From positions 186,001-250,000 of the forward strand of contig CAZIVP010000002.1 in the NCBI GenBank assembly GCA_964542915.1: a stretch of 64,000 nt of DNA. The letters run 5' to 3'. Source of the DNA: CAZIVP01 sp964542915 (GTDB taxonomy: Bacteria > Calditrichota > Calditrichia > Calditrichales > Calditrichaceae). Positions 1 to 9,664 of this stretch are shown here, piece by piece. Under the pieces are notes generated by a model. The model was not told where the DNA came from, ran no database searches, and was given only the letters and a program-made list of their open reading frames with translations. Within the stretch, counting starts at the first letter, position 1. Every line of letters begins with the position of its first letter. Position numbers and translations under genes: made by a program.

Positions 1-165
1 ATTATCGGATAATTGTTGGATTTTGTTAATCAATTTGTCATACGATTGATTCGTATACAGTCTGTAAAGATGATCGATGTTATCATCCCCGTACAACGGA
101 AAATGGCTCGCGGCCATCAGACAATATAATAGTGCAATTAAAGTTGCAGATTTAATGCGTGGCAT
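1..165 (-). CDS. secreted protein, N-terminal part only (runs off left edge)
   Basis: An open frame on the minus strand starts at ATG 165 and stays open for 55 codons to the window edge. Its start overlaps the end of lapB by 28 nt and has a GGAAG ribosome binding site 8 nt upstream. The N-terminus looks like a signal peptide: basic MPRIK, then a hydrophobic stretch ATLIALLYCLMAA, then polar residues from about position 26. The remaining residues are helical and polar and could begin a TPR-type region, but that is a guess. A shorter start at ATG 117 is possible. Function unknown. Confidence 0.5.
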   Translation of the reverse strand, partial: MPRIKSATLIALLYCLMAASHFPLYGDDNIDHLYRLYTNQSYDKLINKIQQLSDN

Positions 166-1295
166 TTTGGGCACTTCCAAAACGGATCTTCGGTTTGTAA
201 TTGGCATGACGGGCAAACGAACGGTTTTTCGGCTGACGTCTGCGGTATGTTATCCAATATTTCCAGGGCTGTGTTCGCCGCATCCTTGTATTGTGATTTT
301 GCCTGATAAATTCGCGTCAGCTCTGCTTTGAGCGCATGGACTTCCCCGCCCTGCTTAATGCCTTCTTCGATAAGCTGAATCGCCGTTGGATAGTCGCCCT
401 TTTTTGTATAAATCCGGCTAAGCGCAATCAACGCGGATCGATTATTGCTGTCTTTTTTCAGAATTTGTTCGTATAAAGCTTCGGTTTTGTCAAACTGGCC
501 CTTATCGTACCAGGCCTTCTCCAACCGGGGAAAAAGGATAAAGGCGCGCTTAGGATATTTCTTACAGAATTCCATCCAGGTTTTAATGGCGTCGTCAAGA
601 CGATTTTCGTTTAAGTAGGAATCGCCGATAAACGTATAGGCCGCTGAATTGCCGTCATCAATCTTCAGGGCGTCTTTAAAGGCGATACGCGCTTCTTTGC
701 CTTTACCGTTTTCCAATAGCGGCAAAGCGGATAGCACTTTATAGAGCGCTAATTTTTTCTTGTGTTCAGCGCTTTTTGCCCACTGGCTTTTATTTAAAAT
801 TTGGAAGGCTTTCTCATAATTTGCCTTCTCTTCGTAAAGTTCAATCAATTTAGGGGTGATTTTTTCTTTATAACGCTTAAAAGGCAGGAGCTTTTGCAGA
901 TATACCTCCGCCTGATCCGGTTTACCTGCTGCCCAATAATCCAGAGCCAGACTATACCAGAGCTGACGCAGCTGTTCTTCCGGTATATTACCCCGAAGCG
1001 TTAAATCTTTATGAATGCGAATGGCATTATTCGAGAGTTCCGATTGTCGCAACACATCGCCCAATTTAATATAAGCGTCCACATTATTCGTATCCTGGTG
1101 AACGGCTTCTTTAAATTTTTCGATGGCCAGCCGATGCTCGCCTTCTACCATTGCTTTTAATCCCAGAAGATAGGCGGTATTGTCTTTATTTTCCTGGTCG
1201 CTTCGGCGGTAGGAGTAAATATAATAGAGGATGAAAATCGCTATAGCCGCAATAAATAATAAAAACCATATTTGGTTAAGCAATGGATATTCCAT
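138..1295 (-). CDS. lapB: LapB-like membrane-anchored TPR protein with rubredoxin-type zinc knuckle
   Basis: This 385-residue protein matches LapB (YciM) architecture: one N-terminal membrane segment (about residues 9-26), a run of tetratricopeptide repeats (about 40-340) and a C-terminal metal knuckle with two CxxC pairs (CPSC and CPKC, about 360-380). In Enterobacteria LapB acts at the inner membrane on LpxC/FtsH turnover and LPS assembly; that role is inherited from the family and not shown here. It lies directly downstream of lapA (one base between stop and start), the standard lapAB order. The start ATG 1295 follows a GAGGA ribosome binding site inside the end of lapA. Confidence 0.85.
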   Translation of the reverse strand: MEYPLLNQIWFLLFIAAIAIFILYYIYSYRRSDQENKDNTAYLLGLKAMVEGEHRLAIEKFKEAVHQDTNNVDAYIKLGDVLRQSELSNNAIRIHKDLTLRGNIPEEQLRQLWYSLALDYWAAGKPDQAEVYLQKLLPFKRYKEKITPKLIELYEEKANYEKAFQILNKSQWAKSAEHKKKLALYKVLSALPLLENGKGKEARIAFKDALKIDDGNSAAYTFIGDSYLNENRLDDAIKTWMEFCKKYPKRAFILFPRLEKAWYDKGQFDKTEALYEQILKKDSNNRSALIALSRIYTKKGDYPTAIQLIEEGIKQGGEVHALKAELTRIYQAKSQYKDAANTALEILDNIPQTSAEKPFVCPSCQLQTEDPFWKCPKCHALNLQL

Positions 1296-1296
1296 G

Positions 1297-1641
1297 CTAT
1301 TCCTCGTCGTTCTTTTCTTTACCGGGATCTATTTGTGTATTTGTATCCGGAATCTCATCAATAGAAAGATTACGCAGCCCTTCCAGCTCTTTGCTCAATT
1401 TTTTATTATCTTTTTTAAGCCGGCTGTTTTCGGATTTTGATTTAATTACCTGTGTGGAAAGTAACAAAGCTCCGATAACAACGCCGACAAATAAAGTGAT
1501 AAAGATAACCGTAACCAGCGGTACATTGTCAAATACATGATTGTATACATTCACGGTGACGTGTTCGCCGAGGTTTAATGTAAAAAACCAGAGCAGGGCG
1601 GCCCCAACAATAATCCAAAAGAAAACATTGAAAATGCGCAT
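1297..1641 (-). CDS. lapA: LapA domain membrane protein (DUF1049 family)
   Basis: A 114-residue protein with two hydrophobic segments (about residues 4-20 and 42-65) separated by a short extracytoplasmic loop, followed by a charged coiled coil (SKSENSRLKKDNKKLSKEL region). This is the LapA/YciS layout, and the adjacent lapB supports the call. The start ATG has a GGAG site about 10 nt upstream. LapA acts with LapB in regulating lipopolysaccharide synthesis in Proteobacteria; the same role here is inferred. Confidence 0.8.
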   Translation of the reverse strand: MRIFNVFFWIIVGAALLWFFTLNLGEHVTVNVYNHVFDNVPLVTVIFITLFVGVVIGALLLSTQVIKSKSENSRLKKDNKKLSKELEGLRNLSIDEIPDTNTQIDPGKEKNDEE

Positions 1642-1736
1642 ATCTGTCGTCTCCAGTTAACCTGATAAGTTGATGGCTTTTAGCGTTTTAAATTAAGGAT
1701 TGAGGGTGCTTAATACAACAAAAATATATAGATAAA

Positions 1737-2732
1737 TTATAAAAGGGTCTTTTGAGAGTGGATCATTTGTGTAAGCATATCGACAATATGTGGATCCCAC
1801 AATCCGCGCTCCGTTTCCTGTTTGATAAGGTTCATTGCTTCATGTTCTGAGAGCGCGTCCCGGTAAGGTCTTTTTGAAGTGAGCGCATCAAAGCAATCGG
1901 TAACGCCCACAATCCTGGCATGGATCGGAATTTCTTCCCCCACAAGACCCTCGGGATAGCCCGATCCATTGAAGCGCTCGTGATGATAACGGATAACGGG
2001 TAAGACGGGTTTTAATGATTTCAACGGTTTGCAGATCGCTTCGCCCTCAATGGGATGCCGTTTTACGATATCATACTCTTCATCCGTGAGCGGCCCCGGT
2101 TTTAACAAGATGGCGTCTTCGATACCGATTTTTCCTATATCGTGCAAATAAGCGCCGCGATGCAATATCTTAAGGTCTTCGCCGTTTAGCCCCATGTGTT
2201 TACCGAGCGCCTGAGCAATTTGTGCCATTCTTCCGCAGTGATCTTCCGTATACCGGTCTTTTGCTTCAACAGCGCGCGCCAGGCTAAAGATAACATGCTC
2301 AGCGTTTTCAAGCTCTTTTACATAATCCCGTAATTCGAGCAAATTATGGATTCGGGCGCGTAACTCAAATACATTGACAGGCTTGGTAATAAAATCATCC
2401 ACACCGGCTTCAAAGCCCTTGAGACGGTCGCTCACTTTTTCCAGCGCCGTAATCATAATAATAGGCGTCAAACGGGTTTTTATTTCGCTTTTAACGTTGC
2501 GGGCTACATCAAATCCACTCATTTCGGGCATCATGGCATCGAGCAGGATCAGGTCCGGCTCTTGTTCTTGAATAATTTGTAGTGCCCGTTTACCGTTATA
2601 CGCTTTTAAGATTTTATAATTGGATTCCTGTAATATATCTTCTATGGTAAGCAGCGTTTCCGGTTCATCATCCACAATCAAAATAGTATGTTCGTTCTTA
2701 TATATGTTTACATCCGGATTTTGGCGACTCAT
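1737..2732 (-). CDS. response regulator with HD-GYP phosphodiesterase domain (RpfG type)
   Basis: About 331 residues. The N-terminal receiver domain has the phospho-acceptor Asp in LILLDAMMPE and the conserved KP pair near residue 120. The C-terminal HD-GYP domain has HDIGKIG, RHPIEG and a HHERFNGSGYP segment. HD-GYP proteins hydrolyse cyclic di-GMP, so this is a candidate c-di-GMP output protein. The motif usually written HHE..DG.GYP has Asn in place of Asp, a change seen in other members. A GTG at 2747 abuts the AAGGAG site (0 nt spacing) and cannot use it, so ATG 2732 (14 nt) or TTG 2735 (11 nt) is preferred. No sensor kinase is adjacent. Confidence 0.85.
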   Translation of the reverse strand: MSRQNPDVNIYKNEHTILIVDDEPETLLTIEDILQESNYKILKAYNGKRALQIIQEQEPDLILLDAMMPEMSGFDVARNVKSEIKTRLTPIIMITALEKVSDRLKGFEAGVDDFITKPVNVFELRARIHNLLELRDYVKELENAEHVIFSLARAVEAKDRYTEDHCGRMAQIAQALGKHMGLNGEDLKILHRGAYLHDIGKIGIEDAILLKPGPLTDEEYDIVKRHPIEGEAICKPLKSLKPVLPVIRYHHERFNGSGYPEGLVGEEIPIHARIVGVTDCFDALTSKRPYRDALSEHEAMNLIKQETERGLWDPHIVDMLTQMIHSQKTLL

Positions 2733-2860
2733 CAATGAGATTTTCACTCCTTCGTTAAAATAATAACCGTTAACAGAGTAACCATACTCGGAAGCATTCG
2801 TAAATAATTTAATATATTTGAGTGAATCGACATAATATGATCGCCGCCGGATTGGTTCGG

Positions 2861-3886
2861 TTACTCAACCGTCCAGGTATAACCCGAATCCAGTAGTGCC
2901 TGTAACTCACCCTCACCCTTCTTTTCCTTGATGAACTCGATTTGGCGGTTTAAAAGTTGTTCATAAGCATCCGCTTTTATTTGCCGGAATACGCCGATCG
3001 GCGTTGGGAAATTGGGTTTCTCGCTCATCCCGGCCAACATAAATTCCAGCGCTTCATCGGCAAGATAGGCATTATGCCGTATCAAAGCGTCCGATGATCC
3101 GTTGCCGTTAACCGACACAACTTCGAGATGATTGTTGCGCCAGTCCAGGGCCCGGTCTCCCTTTTTTCCAAACGTATAGGGCCGATCCTGTTCCATAACG
3201 AGTAATTGATCCTGTTTTTGGTCGGCATCCGTCAAATCGGCGAAAGCGCCGTCATTGAAAATATGGCAATTTTGATATACTTCGACAAAAGATGTGCCTT
3301 TATGTTCGGCTGCAAGTCTCAGTATTTCAGCAAGATGTTTGGTTTCGCGATCAATGGAGCGCGCCACAAATGTAGCCCCTGCCGCGAGAGCCAGACGTAT
3401 CGGATTGAAAGGCGTCTCAATTGAACCATAGGGCGAAGATTTTGTAACCAACCCCTGATTGGATGTCGGCGAATACTGACCTTTTGTAAGCCCATAAATT
3501 TGATTGTTAAACAGAATCACGGTGACGTCGACGTTTCTACGACAGAGATGCATTAAATGATTGCCGCCGATGCTTAATCCGTCTCCATCGCCGGTAATAA
3601 CGAACACGTTCAATTCCGGATTCGCTATCTTTATGCCCGTGGCAATGGCCGGTGCGCGTCCGTGTATGCCATGAATTCCATAGGTATCCATATAATAAGG
3701 GAAACGACTGGAACAACCGATGCCCGAAACGAACACAATGCGCTCTTTTGGAATACCCATCTCAGGTAATACTTTTTTCATCTGGGCCAATATGGCGTAA
3801 TCGCCGCAACCAAGACACCACCTTGGCTCCTGGTCCGATTCAAAATCCTTACGTTTTAGTTTTTTATCCTGAACGAGTTCGTTCAT
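2861..3886 (-). CDS. korB: 2-oxoacid:ferredoxin oxidoreductase beta subunit (thiamine diphosphate)
   Basis: A 341-residue KorB/OorB-type subunit. It has the cluster cysteines in WCLGCGDY and GIGCSSR plus a later Cys in YQNCHIF, and the thiamine diphosphate/Mg motif GDGDGLSIGGNH followed by LFNNQIYGLTKGQ. With the alpha subunit it would oxidatively decarboxylate a 2-oxoacid, most likely 2-oxoglutarate, to the acyl-CoA while reducing ferredoxin, or run in reverse. It starts 6 nt after the korA stop, with an AAAGGA site, so the pair is co-translated. The substrate cannot be fixed from sequence by eye. Confidence 0.88.
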   Translation of the reverse strand: MNELVQDKKLKRKDFESDQEPRWCLGCGDYAILAQMKKVLPEMGIPKERIVFVSGIGCSSRFPYYMDTYGIHGIHGRAPAIATGIKIANPELNVFVITGDGDGLSIGGNHLMHLCRRNVDVTVILFNNQIYGLTKGQYSPTSNQGLVTKSSPYGSIETPFNPIRLALAAGATFVARSIDRETKHLAEILRLAAEHKGTSFVEVYQNCHIFNDGAFADLTDADQKQDQLLVMEQDRPYTFGKKGDRALDWRNNHLEVVSVNGNGSSDALIRHNAYLADEALEFMLAGMSEKPNFPTPIGVFRQIKADAYEQLLNRQIEFIKEKKGEGELQALLDSGYTWTVE

Positions 3887-3892
3887 TCTATA

Positions 3893-5728
3893 TCATCCTT
3901 TCAATGCTTCTTTAATTCGTTCCACAACATCGTTTGTGGATAACGGAAGTCCTCTTACTTTATTGAATCCACGTGCGTCGACCAGATATTCCATACGGAG
4001 AATCTTTGATAACTGACCGAGGTTGATTTCCGGTACCAGCACTTTATTAAAATTTCGTATGTAACGGCCCAAACGTTCCGGCAGCGGATGAATCCAGCGC
4101 AAATGATACCATGATACCTCAATGCCTTCTTCTTTCAATGTCTCGAGCGCCGTAAGGATCGTCCCATAGGTGCTGCCCCAGCTAACCACCAGCAATTCGC
4201 CGCTGGTAGGTCCGTGGAGCCCGGGTTCTTTAACAAAATGCTTTACCCGTTGTATTTTTTCTGCGCGGGTATGGACCATGCGATCATGATTTTCCGCTTC
4301 ATAAGTAACCTGGCCTTTCTCATCCTTTTCCAAGCCGCCGATTCGGTGTTCACGTCCCGCCATTCCGGGGATGGCCAGTGTACGCGCCAGAGTTTCCGGG
4401 TCGCGTCGATAGGGCACATAGGGTTGGCCTTCCTCGGCATATTGCACTTTAATGTGCGGTAACTCTTCTACTCTCGGGATACGCCAGGGCTCGGCGCCGT
4501 TTGCCATATAAACATCCGAAAGCAGCATGACCGGCGTGGTAAATTTAAAAGCAACCTGTACGGCTTCGATGGCTGCCCAGAAACAATCGGCCGGACTTTG
4601 AGCCGCCATCACCGGCAACGGCGATTCGGCGTTTCGGCCGAATACGGCCTGCAGTAAATCGGATTGCTCGGTTTTTGTCGGCAACCCGGTGCTCGGTCCG
4701 CCGCGCTGAATATCGACAACAACGAGCGGCAACTCAGTCATGATTGCCAATCCCAAAAATTCGGTTTTTAATGCGATGCCCGGTCCGCTGGTGGCAGTGA
4801 ATGCTACAGCGCCCGCATAAGCCGCCCCGAACGCCGCTCCTATACCGCCTATTTCGTCTTCTGCCTGATACGTTTTAACATTAAAATGGCGATACCGAGA
4901 TAGTATATGCAGCACGTCGCTGGCGGGAGTGATGGGATATCCGCCCATAAACAACTCTTTCTCGGCGCGTTTGGCAGCACTGATAAACCCAAGAGCTAAC
5001 GCTTCGTTGCCGGTTACATTACGATACTTGCCTTTAGGTTTCTTAGCCTTTGTCACTCTGAAGGATGTGGCAAACATCTCCGTGGATAAGGCGTAAGCAT
5101 AACCGGCCTTTAGCGCCGTTTGGTTGGCCTTCAATATTTCGGGCTTGTCGCTGAATTTATGTTCAAGCCATTTCAGTGTATTATCAAGCGTCTGCGTGAA
5201 CATCCAGTAGGTGATGCCCAGTGCGAAAAAGTTTTTACTGCGCTCTTTCTCGTTTTTGGAAAGGTCGGTCTCTTCCAGCGCCTTTAGGGTTAAAGTGGAT
5301 ATGGGGACCGGATACACCTGATAGGCGCTTAATACGCCGTTTTCCAGCGGATTACTCTCGTAACCGGCCAGCTTCAAGTTGCGCTTTTTGAAAGAATCAC
5401 TGTTCACAATGATAATGCCGTTGTCTTTCAAGGTCGAAAGATTCGTTTTAAGCGCAGCGGGATTCATCGCCACCAAAACGTCCGGAGAATCGCCCGGCGT
5501 ATGCACATGTTCGCTGCTGAATTGAATCTGGAACCCCGATACGCCAAACAGCGTCCCCGCAGGCGCTCTTATTTCAGCCGGGTAGTCGGGCAATGTCGTT
5601 AAGTCGTTTCCGGCCAAAGCCGTTGTATTGGTAAACTGAGTGCCCGTGAGTTGCATACCATCGCCGGAATCCCCGGCAAAGCGCACAACAACCCGCTCGA
5701 GCGTCGTTGAATTATTATCCCTGAACAT
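3893..5728 (-). CDS. korA: 2-oxoacid:ferredoxin oxidoreductase alpha subunit with fused gamma domain
   Basis: This 611-residue protein begins with a gamma-type domain (GDSGDGMQLTG, about residues 1-190). The alpha domain follows, with the GGYPITPASD and TATSGPGIALKTE signatures (about 245-340) and a C-terminal transketolase-like domain (VSWGSTYG, VPEINLGQL). This fused gamma-alpha plus separate beta is the two-gene KorAB form. The start ATG has a GGAG site 5 nt upstream, and about 300 bp of non-coding sequence precedes it, so the promoter should lie there. A second, unfused set of subunits is encoded at 9064-11848. Confidence 0.88.
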   Translation of the reverse strand: MFRDNNSTTLERVVVRFAGDSGDGMQLTGTQFTNTTALAGNDLTTLPDYPAEIRAPAGTLFGVSGFQIQFSSEHVHTPGDSPDVLVAMNPAALKTNLSTLKDNGIIIVNSDSFKKRNLKLAGYESNPLENGVLSAYQVYPVPISTLTLKALEETDLSKNEKERSKNFFALGITYWMFTQTLDNTLKWLEHKFSDKPEILKANQTALKAGYAYALSTEMFATSFRVTKAKKPKGKYRNVTGNEALALGFISAAKRAEKELFMGGYPITPASDVLHILSRYRHFNVKTYQAEDEIGGIGAAFGAAYAGAVAFTATSGPGIALKTEFLGLAIMTELPLVVVDIQRGGPSTGLPTKTEQSDLLQAVFGRNAESPLPVMAAQSPADCFWAAIEAVQVAFKFTTPVMLLSDVYMANGAEPWRIPRVEELPHIKVQYAEEGQPYVPYRRDPETLARTLAIPGMAGREHRIGGLEKDEKGQVTYEAENHDRMVHTRAEKIQRVKHFVKEPGLHGPTSGELLVVSWGSTYGTILTALETLKEEGIEVSWYHLRWIHPLPERLGRYIRNFNKVLVPEINLGQLSKILRMEYLVDARGFNKVRGLPLSTNDVVERIKEALKG

Positions 5729-6025
5729 GATACTCCAATCAACATCTATCTAATAATTAAAGATCGTAAATGCTTCTTTTGTCCAATTTCTGGTAACTTA
5801 AATTCATTACCTGCCCGAAATATTCCGAAAGCGGCAGCGTGCTCTATTCATAGTAATCGGTCGATCGGACTTTATCATGAGTGTGTAGGTGGTTACCGGG
5901 AAACATGCTAAAATGGCTTTTCGGACCATTTGGTGAGATCTGTAAACACATTGACGGAAGTCATTGCCGGGAACGCTAAAAAAGATGGTCATGGTTTACG
6001 AAGGGCGGTGTCGGAAGATGAGTAT
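5729..6025. other. intergenic region upstream of korAB
   Basis: About 300 bases between the end of the nucleotidyltransferase gene and korA, both on the minus strand. I see no credible gene and no T-tailed hairpin. A minus-strand TTGGAC/TTTAAT pair occurs at 19 nt spacing, but this is too far from consensus to call a promoter. By position it should hold the korAB promoter. Confidence 0.4.
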
Positions 6026-9001
6026 TTATGAAGCGGCAAGTTGCTTTTCAAGATATGTCATAATGCGCTTGCTAACAACCGCCGAAGATTGCAGCGTTCT
6101 TTTCAAAGTATCGAAAATCCGCTCCGAACTACCTAATTCGGGCTGGTTGTTTTGCTGAAATATAACTGCCAGATGATTGAGATATTCGCGATAAATGTGA
6201 TCTTCGGCCGCCTCGGTAATGCGATAGAGATTTCGGATCGTTCGAAGAAGCGCCGCATTATCGGTTAATCTTTTTAATGAATTGCCAATAGCCGGTAAAT
6301 GTTCTGCCATATCCGTCAGAAAATGAGTCTTCAGTGGTTGCGAGGACTCGGAATAGGCTTTGAGCATGAGGGCTGTCGCTTCAATATCACGCAAACCGCC
6401 GGGCGCCTCTTTAATATTGCAATGATTCATAGGTTCATCAGCAGTGATGGACCTCTGACGATTCTTTATTTCCCGGATCATCCGCATGACGTAATCCTTT
6501 TTCTGATGGAACACAAATGGTTTTAAAACCTTTTCATGCAAAACCGATTCCATAACCTCACTTCCTATGATCATACGTGCGCCGAGCAACTGAGATAAAT
6601 CGATAAATCGTTCGGGTGCATCCGATTGTAAGTAATCTACAATTTTCGATACAGGGCAGACAAAACTGCCCAATATTTCACCCAACCGGTAGTGCGGAAG
6701 TAATCCACGTTTCAGGATTTCACGATTCATGCGGGCAATAATACGGTTGGAGTATGCAATCACCTGTTTATCATCGGTATCGACTACTGCTATAAGATCG
6801 TAATCATCGTCATAAGCCTGGCCTCGGGCATGTCCTCCGGCCGCCAGAATCGCAAAGGACTCCGTATTTGGGAAATTTCCGGAAGATGCTCGCATGATTT
6901 CTTCGGTACAGGTATCGAACAATTTTTTTATATAATTGTCACAAAACAGCGTAAACTCCTGATTGGTCACATGGAGCTGGACGCCGCGCATGGTTCCTAT
7001 ACCGACGCGCAGGAATTCCAGATCGTAGTAGTCGCCCAGAATCTTTTTCTTTTCATGGGGATTGGGTAATATATCGACCAAACCCAGAAGTCCCTGGGAA
7101 ATTTTATATAACTGAGAAAAATCGTTCAGGGAATCCAGATATTCGGGATGATCGGCAATAATGCGATTGAAAAAACGGTGAAAATACTTGCTCGACCAGC
7201 GATGGATATGGAAGAGGTCCCACAGTTGCCTTTGATATTCTTTCAATTCATCATACGGGACAGGCTTCGAAAGGATATTCTCCAACAACTCTGCCTGGTC
7301 CTCAGGCATGTATTGAAGATAGGCATGGATGTATTGCGGAAAGTAACTGAATACCCGGCACAAGCGTTCCAAAGCATTGGGCAACCGGGCGTTTAAATCA
7401 AGATAGGCCGCATTCATCTGCTGAAAAAAGGTACGGCCGATTTGATTCTTCTCGGCCTTACCAATAATGGCAATAAGACGCAGAAGTGTGATTTGGCTGT
7501 AACGTGCAAAGGAAACATACCACCCGATCACTTCCTCTTGCTGTTTTACCGGAAGCGCATAATAACTCGCAATAAATGCTTCTACTGCGTGTTCCGATGT
7601 TTCGAGAATCCCGAGCAAATCTTCCCAGTATTTAACGCCGCCGAAAAAGCGTGCCTTTATGATAAGCTGCCGAACAAGCGCGTGCTCAACGGAAGAAGAG
7701 CGTTGGCTTAATGTATTGTGTTCGAATAATTCTCTGAAAATGGAGATCGATTTTAAATGCCGGGTAATGTCGTCGATAAACTGATCGCTTAATTCCCTTA
7801 CTTCGCGAACATATCGATAGTAATCGATGAGTAATTGGTCCCAGGCGTTCACCATACCAATGGGTCGATAGCCCATACGTTCGGCCATAAGGGTCAATTG
7901 TTGTTCATCAATTTCATCCAGGCGAAATTTCTCTTCCTGCACTACATAAAGCTGCAGCATAAATTTAAACATTTCCAGAAAAGCGCCTGCTTTAAAGAGC
8001 ATTTCATACTGCGTTTTGAAATGTGGTTCTTTTGCCTTCAGTACGTCAATGATATCAAAGGCGTTAACTTCGTTCAGATTATGAATGGTTTTCTTGGCAT
8101 AAAGAAGCGATTTAAGGATGCGAATGGCATCGTATTTGGGGGCAACGGCATCCATTTGCGGCGGACTGATTAAAAGCGCCCGCGCTTCTCCTAAAATTCC
8201 GCGGATGAAACCCTCGTGATATCGCGAGTCGCTATGCCCGCCGTAAAAATATTTGGATATGACGCGCTGGTAAAAACGGTCGAATAACGATTTGCTTCCA
8301 AGCATAAAGCGTGCATTTAACAGTTCAGAGATAATGACGACATTTTGAACCCGACTGCTGAGCAGTTCTTCATATTCCGAAATCGTAGTGGTATAATCCT
8401 GTTTACCGACGTTTTCCGATAGATAGAGATGGAGCGGCGTCGCATATACCAGCATGTGTTGGGTGATCTTGCGAAAGGCGCGGTTTAAACCTTCTACCGT
8501 TCCCCCGTCTTCCACGATGATACCGAGGTCAATATCATCCTGATCCACCCGCGTGCCGACGCTGATCACAAAAAATTCCGGCCGTGTTTTTTTCGGCAGA
8601 TAAAGATTCAACAAATTTTCAATATAAGCCGTGGTCAGCTCGCGAAAACTGCTCCCGAAATGCATTAAAAACTGGTGATAGGCCCGTGCTGGCATTAAAT
8701 CCGATGCAAACCCGAGAGATAGAATATCAAGGTGACGGAAATTCATGTGTAAAAACTGCAGGGCGTAATAACAACTGAGGTCCTGTACCCGCGTGGCTTC
8801 TTCCCGGGAAAGCTGGCTTATCAGCCGCATTTCTTCCGACGGAGAAAAACTGGAGCGCCACAGGTGCACCTGCATTAATTGTCCGCTTTTCTCCAGCCGT
8901 CTATGGAGAGCGTCTTTATATTTTTCGATGGTGATTAAATATTTGCGATAGTAGTTACCGAGTTGGCTAACACGCTTCTCAAGGAAATCAAGGCTTTGCA
9001 T
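6026..9001 (-). CDS. large GlnD/GlnE-like protein with two nucleotidyltransferase motifs
   Basis: A 991-residue protein with two separate nucleotidyltransferase-type signatures. The first is SVGTRVDQDDIDLG at about residues 147-160. The second is GGHARGQAYDDDYDLI at about 720-735, followed by NIKEAPGGLRDIE at about 862-875, which closely resembles the GlnD and GlnE segment ending in PGG(L/I)RD. The long middle is helical. Two transferase halves recall GlnE (glutamine synthetase adenylyl-removing plus adenylylating domains), while the C-terminal segment is closer to the GlnD (PII uridylyltransferase) and DUF294 families. I see no HD or ACT domain. It lies between two 2-oxoacid oxidoreductase loci, which hints at a nitrogen/2-oxoglutarate link. 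Substrate unknown. The start ATG has only a weak ribosome binding site. Confidence 0.65.
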   Translation of the reverse strand: MQSLDFLEKRVSQLGNYYRKYLITIEKYKDALHRRLEKSGQLMQVHLWRSSFSPSEEMRLISQLSREEATRVQDLSCYYALQFLHMNFRHLDILSLGFASDLMPARAYHQFLMHFGSSFRELTTAYIENLLNLYLPKKTRPEFFVISVGTRVDQDDIDLGIIVEDGGTVEGLNRAFRKITQHMLVYATPLHLYLSENVGKQDYTTTISEYEELLSSRVQNVVIISELLNARFMLGSKSLFDRFYQRVISKYFYGGHSDSRYHEGFIRGILGEARALLISPPQMDAVAPKYDAIRILKSLLYAKKTIHNLNEVNAFDIIDVLKAKEPHFKTQYEMLFKAGAFLEMFKFMLQLYVVQEEKFRLDEIDEQQLTLMAERMGYRPIGMVNAWDQLLIDYYRYVREVRELSDQFIDDITRHLKSISIFRELFEHNTLSQRSSSVEHALVRQLIIKARFFGGVKYWEDLLGILETSEHAVEAFIASYYALPVKQQEEVIGWYVSFARYSQITLLRLIAIIGKAEKNQIGRTFFQQMNAAYLDLNARLPNALERLCRVFSYFPQYIHAYLQYMPEDQAELLENILSKPVPYDELKEYQRQLWDLFHIHRWSSKYFHRFFNRIIADHPEYLDSLNDFSQLYKISQGLLGLVDILPNPHEKKKILGDYYDLEFLRVGIGTMRGVQLHVTNQEFTLFCDNYIKKLFDTCTEEIMRASSGNFPNTESFAILAAGGHARGQAYDDDYDLIAVVDTDDKQVIAYSNRIIARMNREILKRGLLPHYRLGEILGSFVCPVSKIVDYLQSDAPERFIDLSQLLGARMIIGSEVMESVLHEKVLKPFVFHQKKDYVMRMIREIKNRQRSITADEPMNHCNIKEAPGGLRDIEATALMLKAYSESSQPLKTHFLTDMAEHLPAIGNSLKRLTDNAALLRTIRNLYRITEAAEDHIYREYLNHLAVIFQQNNQPELGSSERIFDTLKRTLQSSAVVSKRIMTYLEKQLAAS

Positions 9002-9021
9002 CGTACCAAACCGTTTTACAA

Positions 9022-9057
9022 TAAAAGGCCGGCTTCGGTTAGTATAAAGAAGCCGGC
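9022..9057 (-). terminator. intrinsic terminator after korC
   Basis: On the minus strand, directly after the korC stop, GCCGGCTTC and GAAGCCGGC form a perfect 9-bp stem around a 12-nt loop, followed by CTTTTATT. It separates the four-gene korDABC operon from the nucleotidyltransferase gene that starts about 20 bases further on. The tail is interrupted by A, so partial read-through is possible. Confidence 0.75.
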
Positions 9058-9063
9058 GCCAAA

Positions 9064-9600
9064 TTATTTAATGAGATTTTGACCGGCTTTGAAGGCCTTG
9101 ATGTTGAGTTCTTCGGTTCCTTTGGGCACGCGCGCCCGAATGGCGCTAAGTAAAGCCTCTTCGGAAATCACTCCCGAAAGTTGTTCGATCGCTCCGAGCG
9201 CAACAATATTAGCCACCAGTTTTTTCCCGATCTCGTTTTCGGCGATTTCGGTAATGGGGAAGCGATACACCTTAAAATCGCCTTCGGGCGGCTGGTGAAC
9301 AAAACCCGCATCGGCCAAAATAATGCCGCCCTTTTTCACATCTTTGTGATAGCTATCCGCTGCTTCCTGGGTCATTGCCAATAGAAGGTCAAGATTCGTG
9401 GCTTTGGGATAATCAATGTCGCCGTCGCTGATAATCACTTCCGAACGGCTGGCTCCTCCGCGAGCCTCCGGGCCGTAGGACTGGCTTTGAGTGGCGTTTT
9501 TTGCATCGTAGATGGCTGCAGCCTCGGCGAGGATCTTGCCAACAAGAATCAGACCCTGGCCGCCTGCGCCACTTAAACGGATTTCATAATGAAGACTCAT
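9064..9600 (-). CDS. korC: 2-oxoacid:ferredoxin oxidoreductase gamma subunit
   Basis: A 178-residue gamma-type subunit with the family opening GAGGQGLILVGKILAEAA and the YGPEARGGASRSEV segment. It corresponds to the domain fused to the alpha subunit in the neighbouring korA at 3893-5728. It is the last gene of the D-A-B-C set and is followed by a terminator. The start ATG has an AAGGAAAG site. Gamma subunits complete the catalytic complex and contribute to CoA handling in this family. Confidence 0.85.
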   Translation of the reverse strand: MSLHYEIRLSGAGGQGLILVGKILAEAAAIYDAKNATQSQSYGPEARGGASRSEVIISDGDIDYPKATNLDLLLAMTQEAADSYHKDVKKGGIILADAGFVHQPPEGDFKVYRFPITEIAENEIGKKLVANIVALGAIEQLSGVISEEALLSAIRARVPKGTEELNIKAFKAGQNLIK

Positions 9601-9664
9601 TTTCTTTCCTTATGGCATTTATATCGCACTTCATTCCAACTAGCATCAAAACATTAGCTACGAT

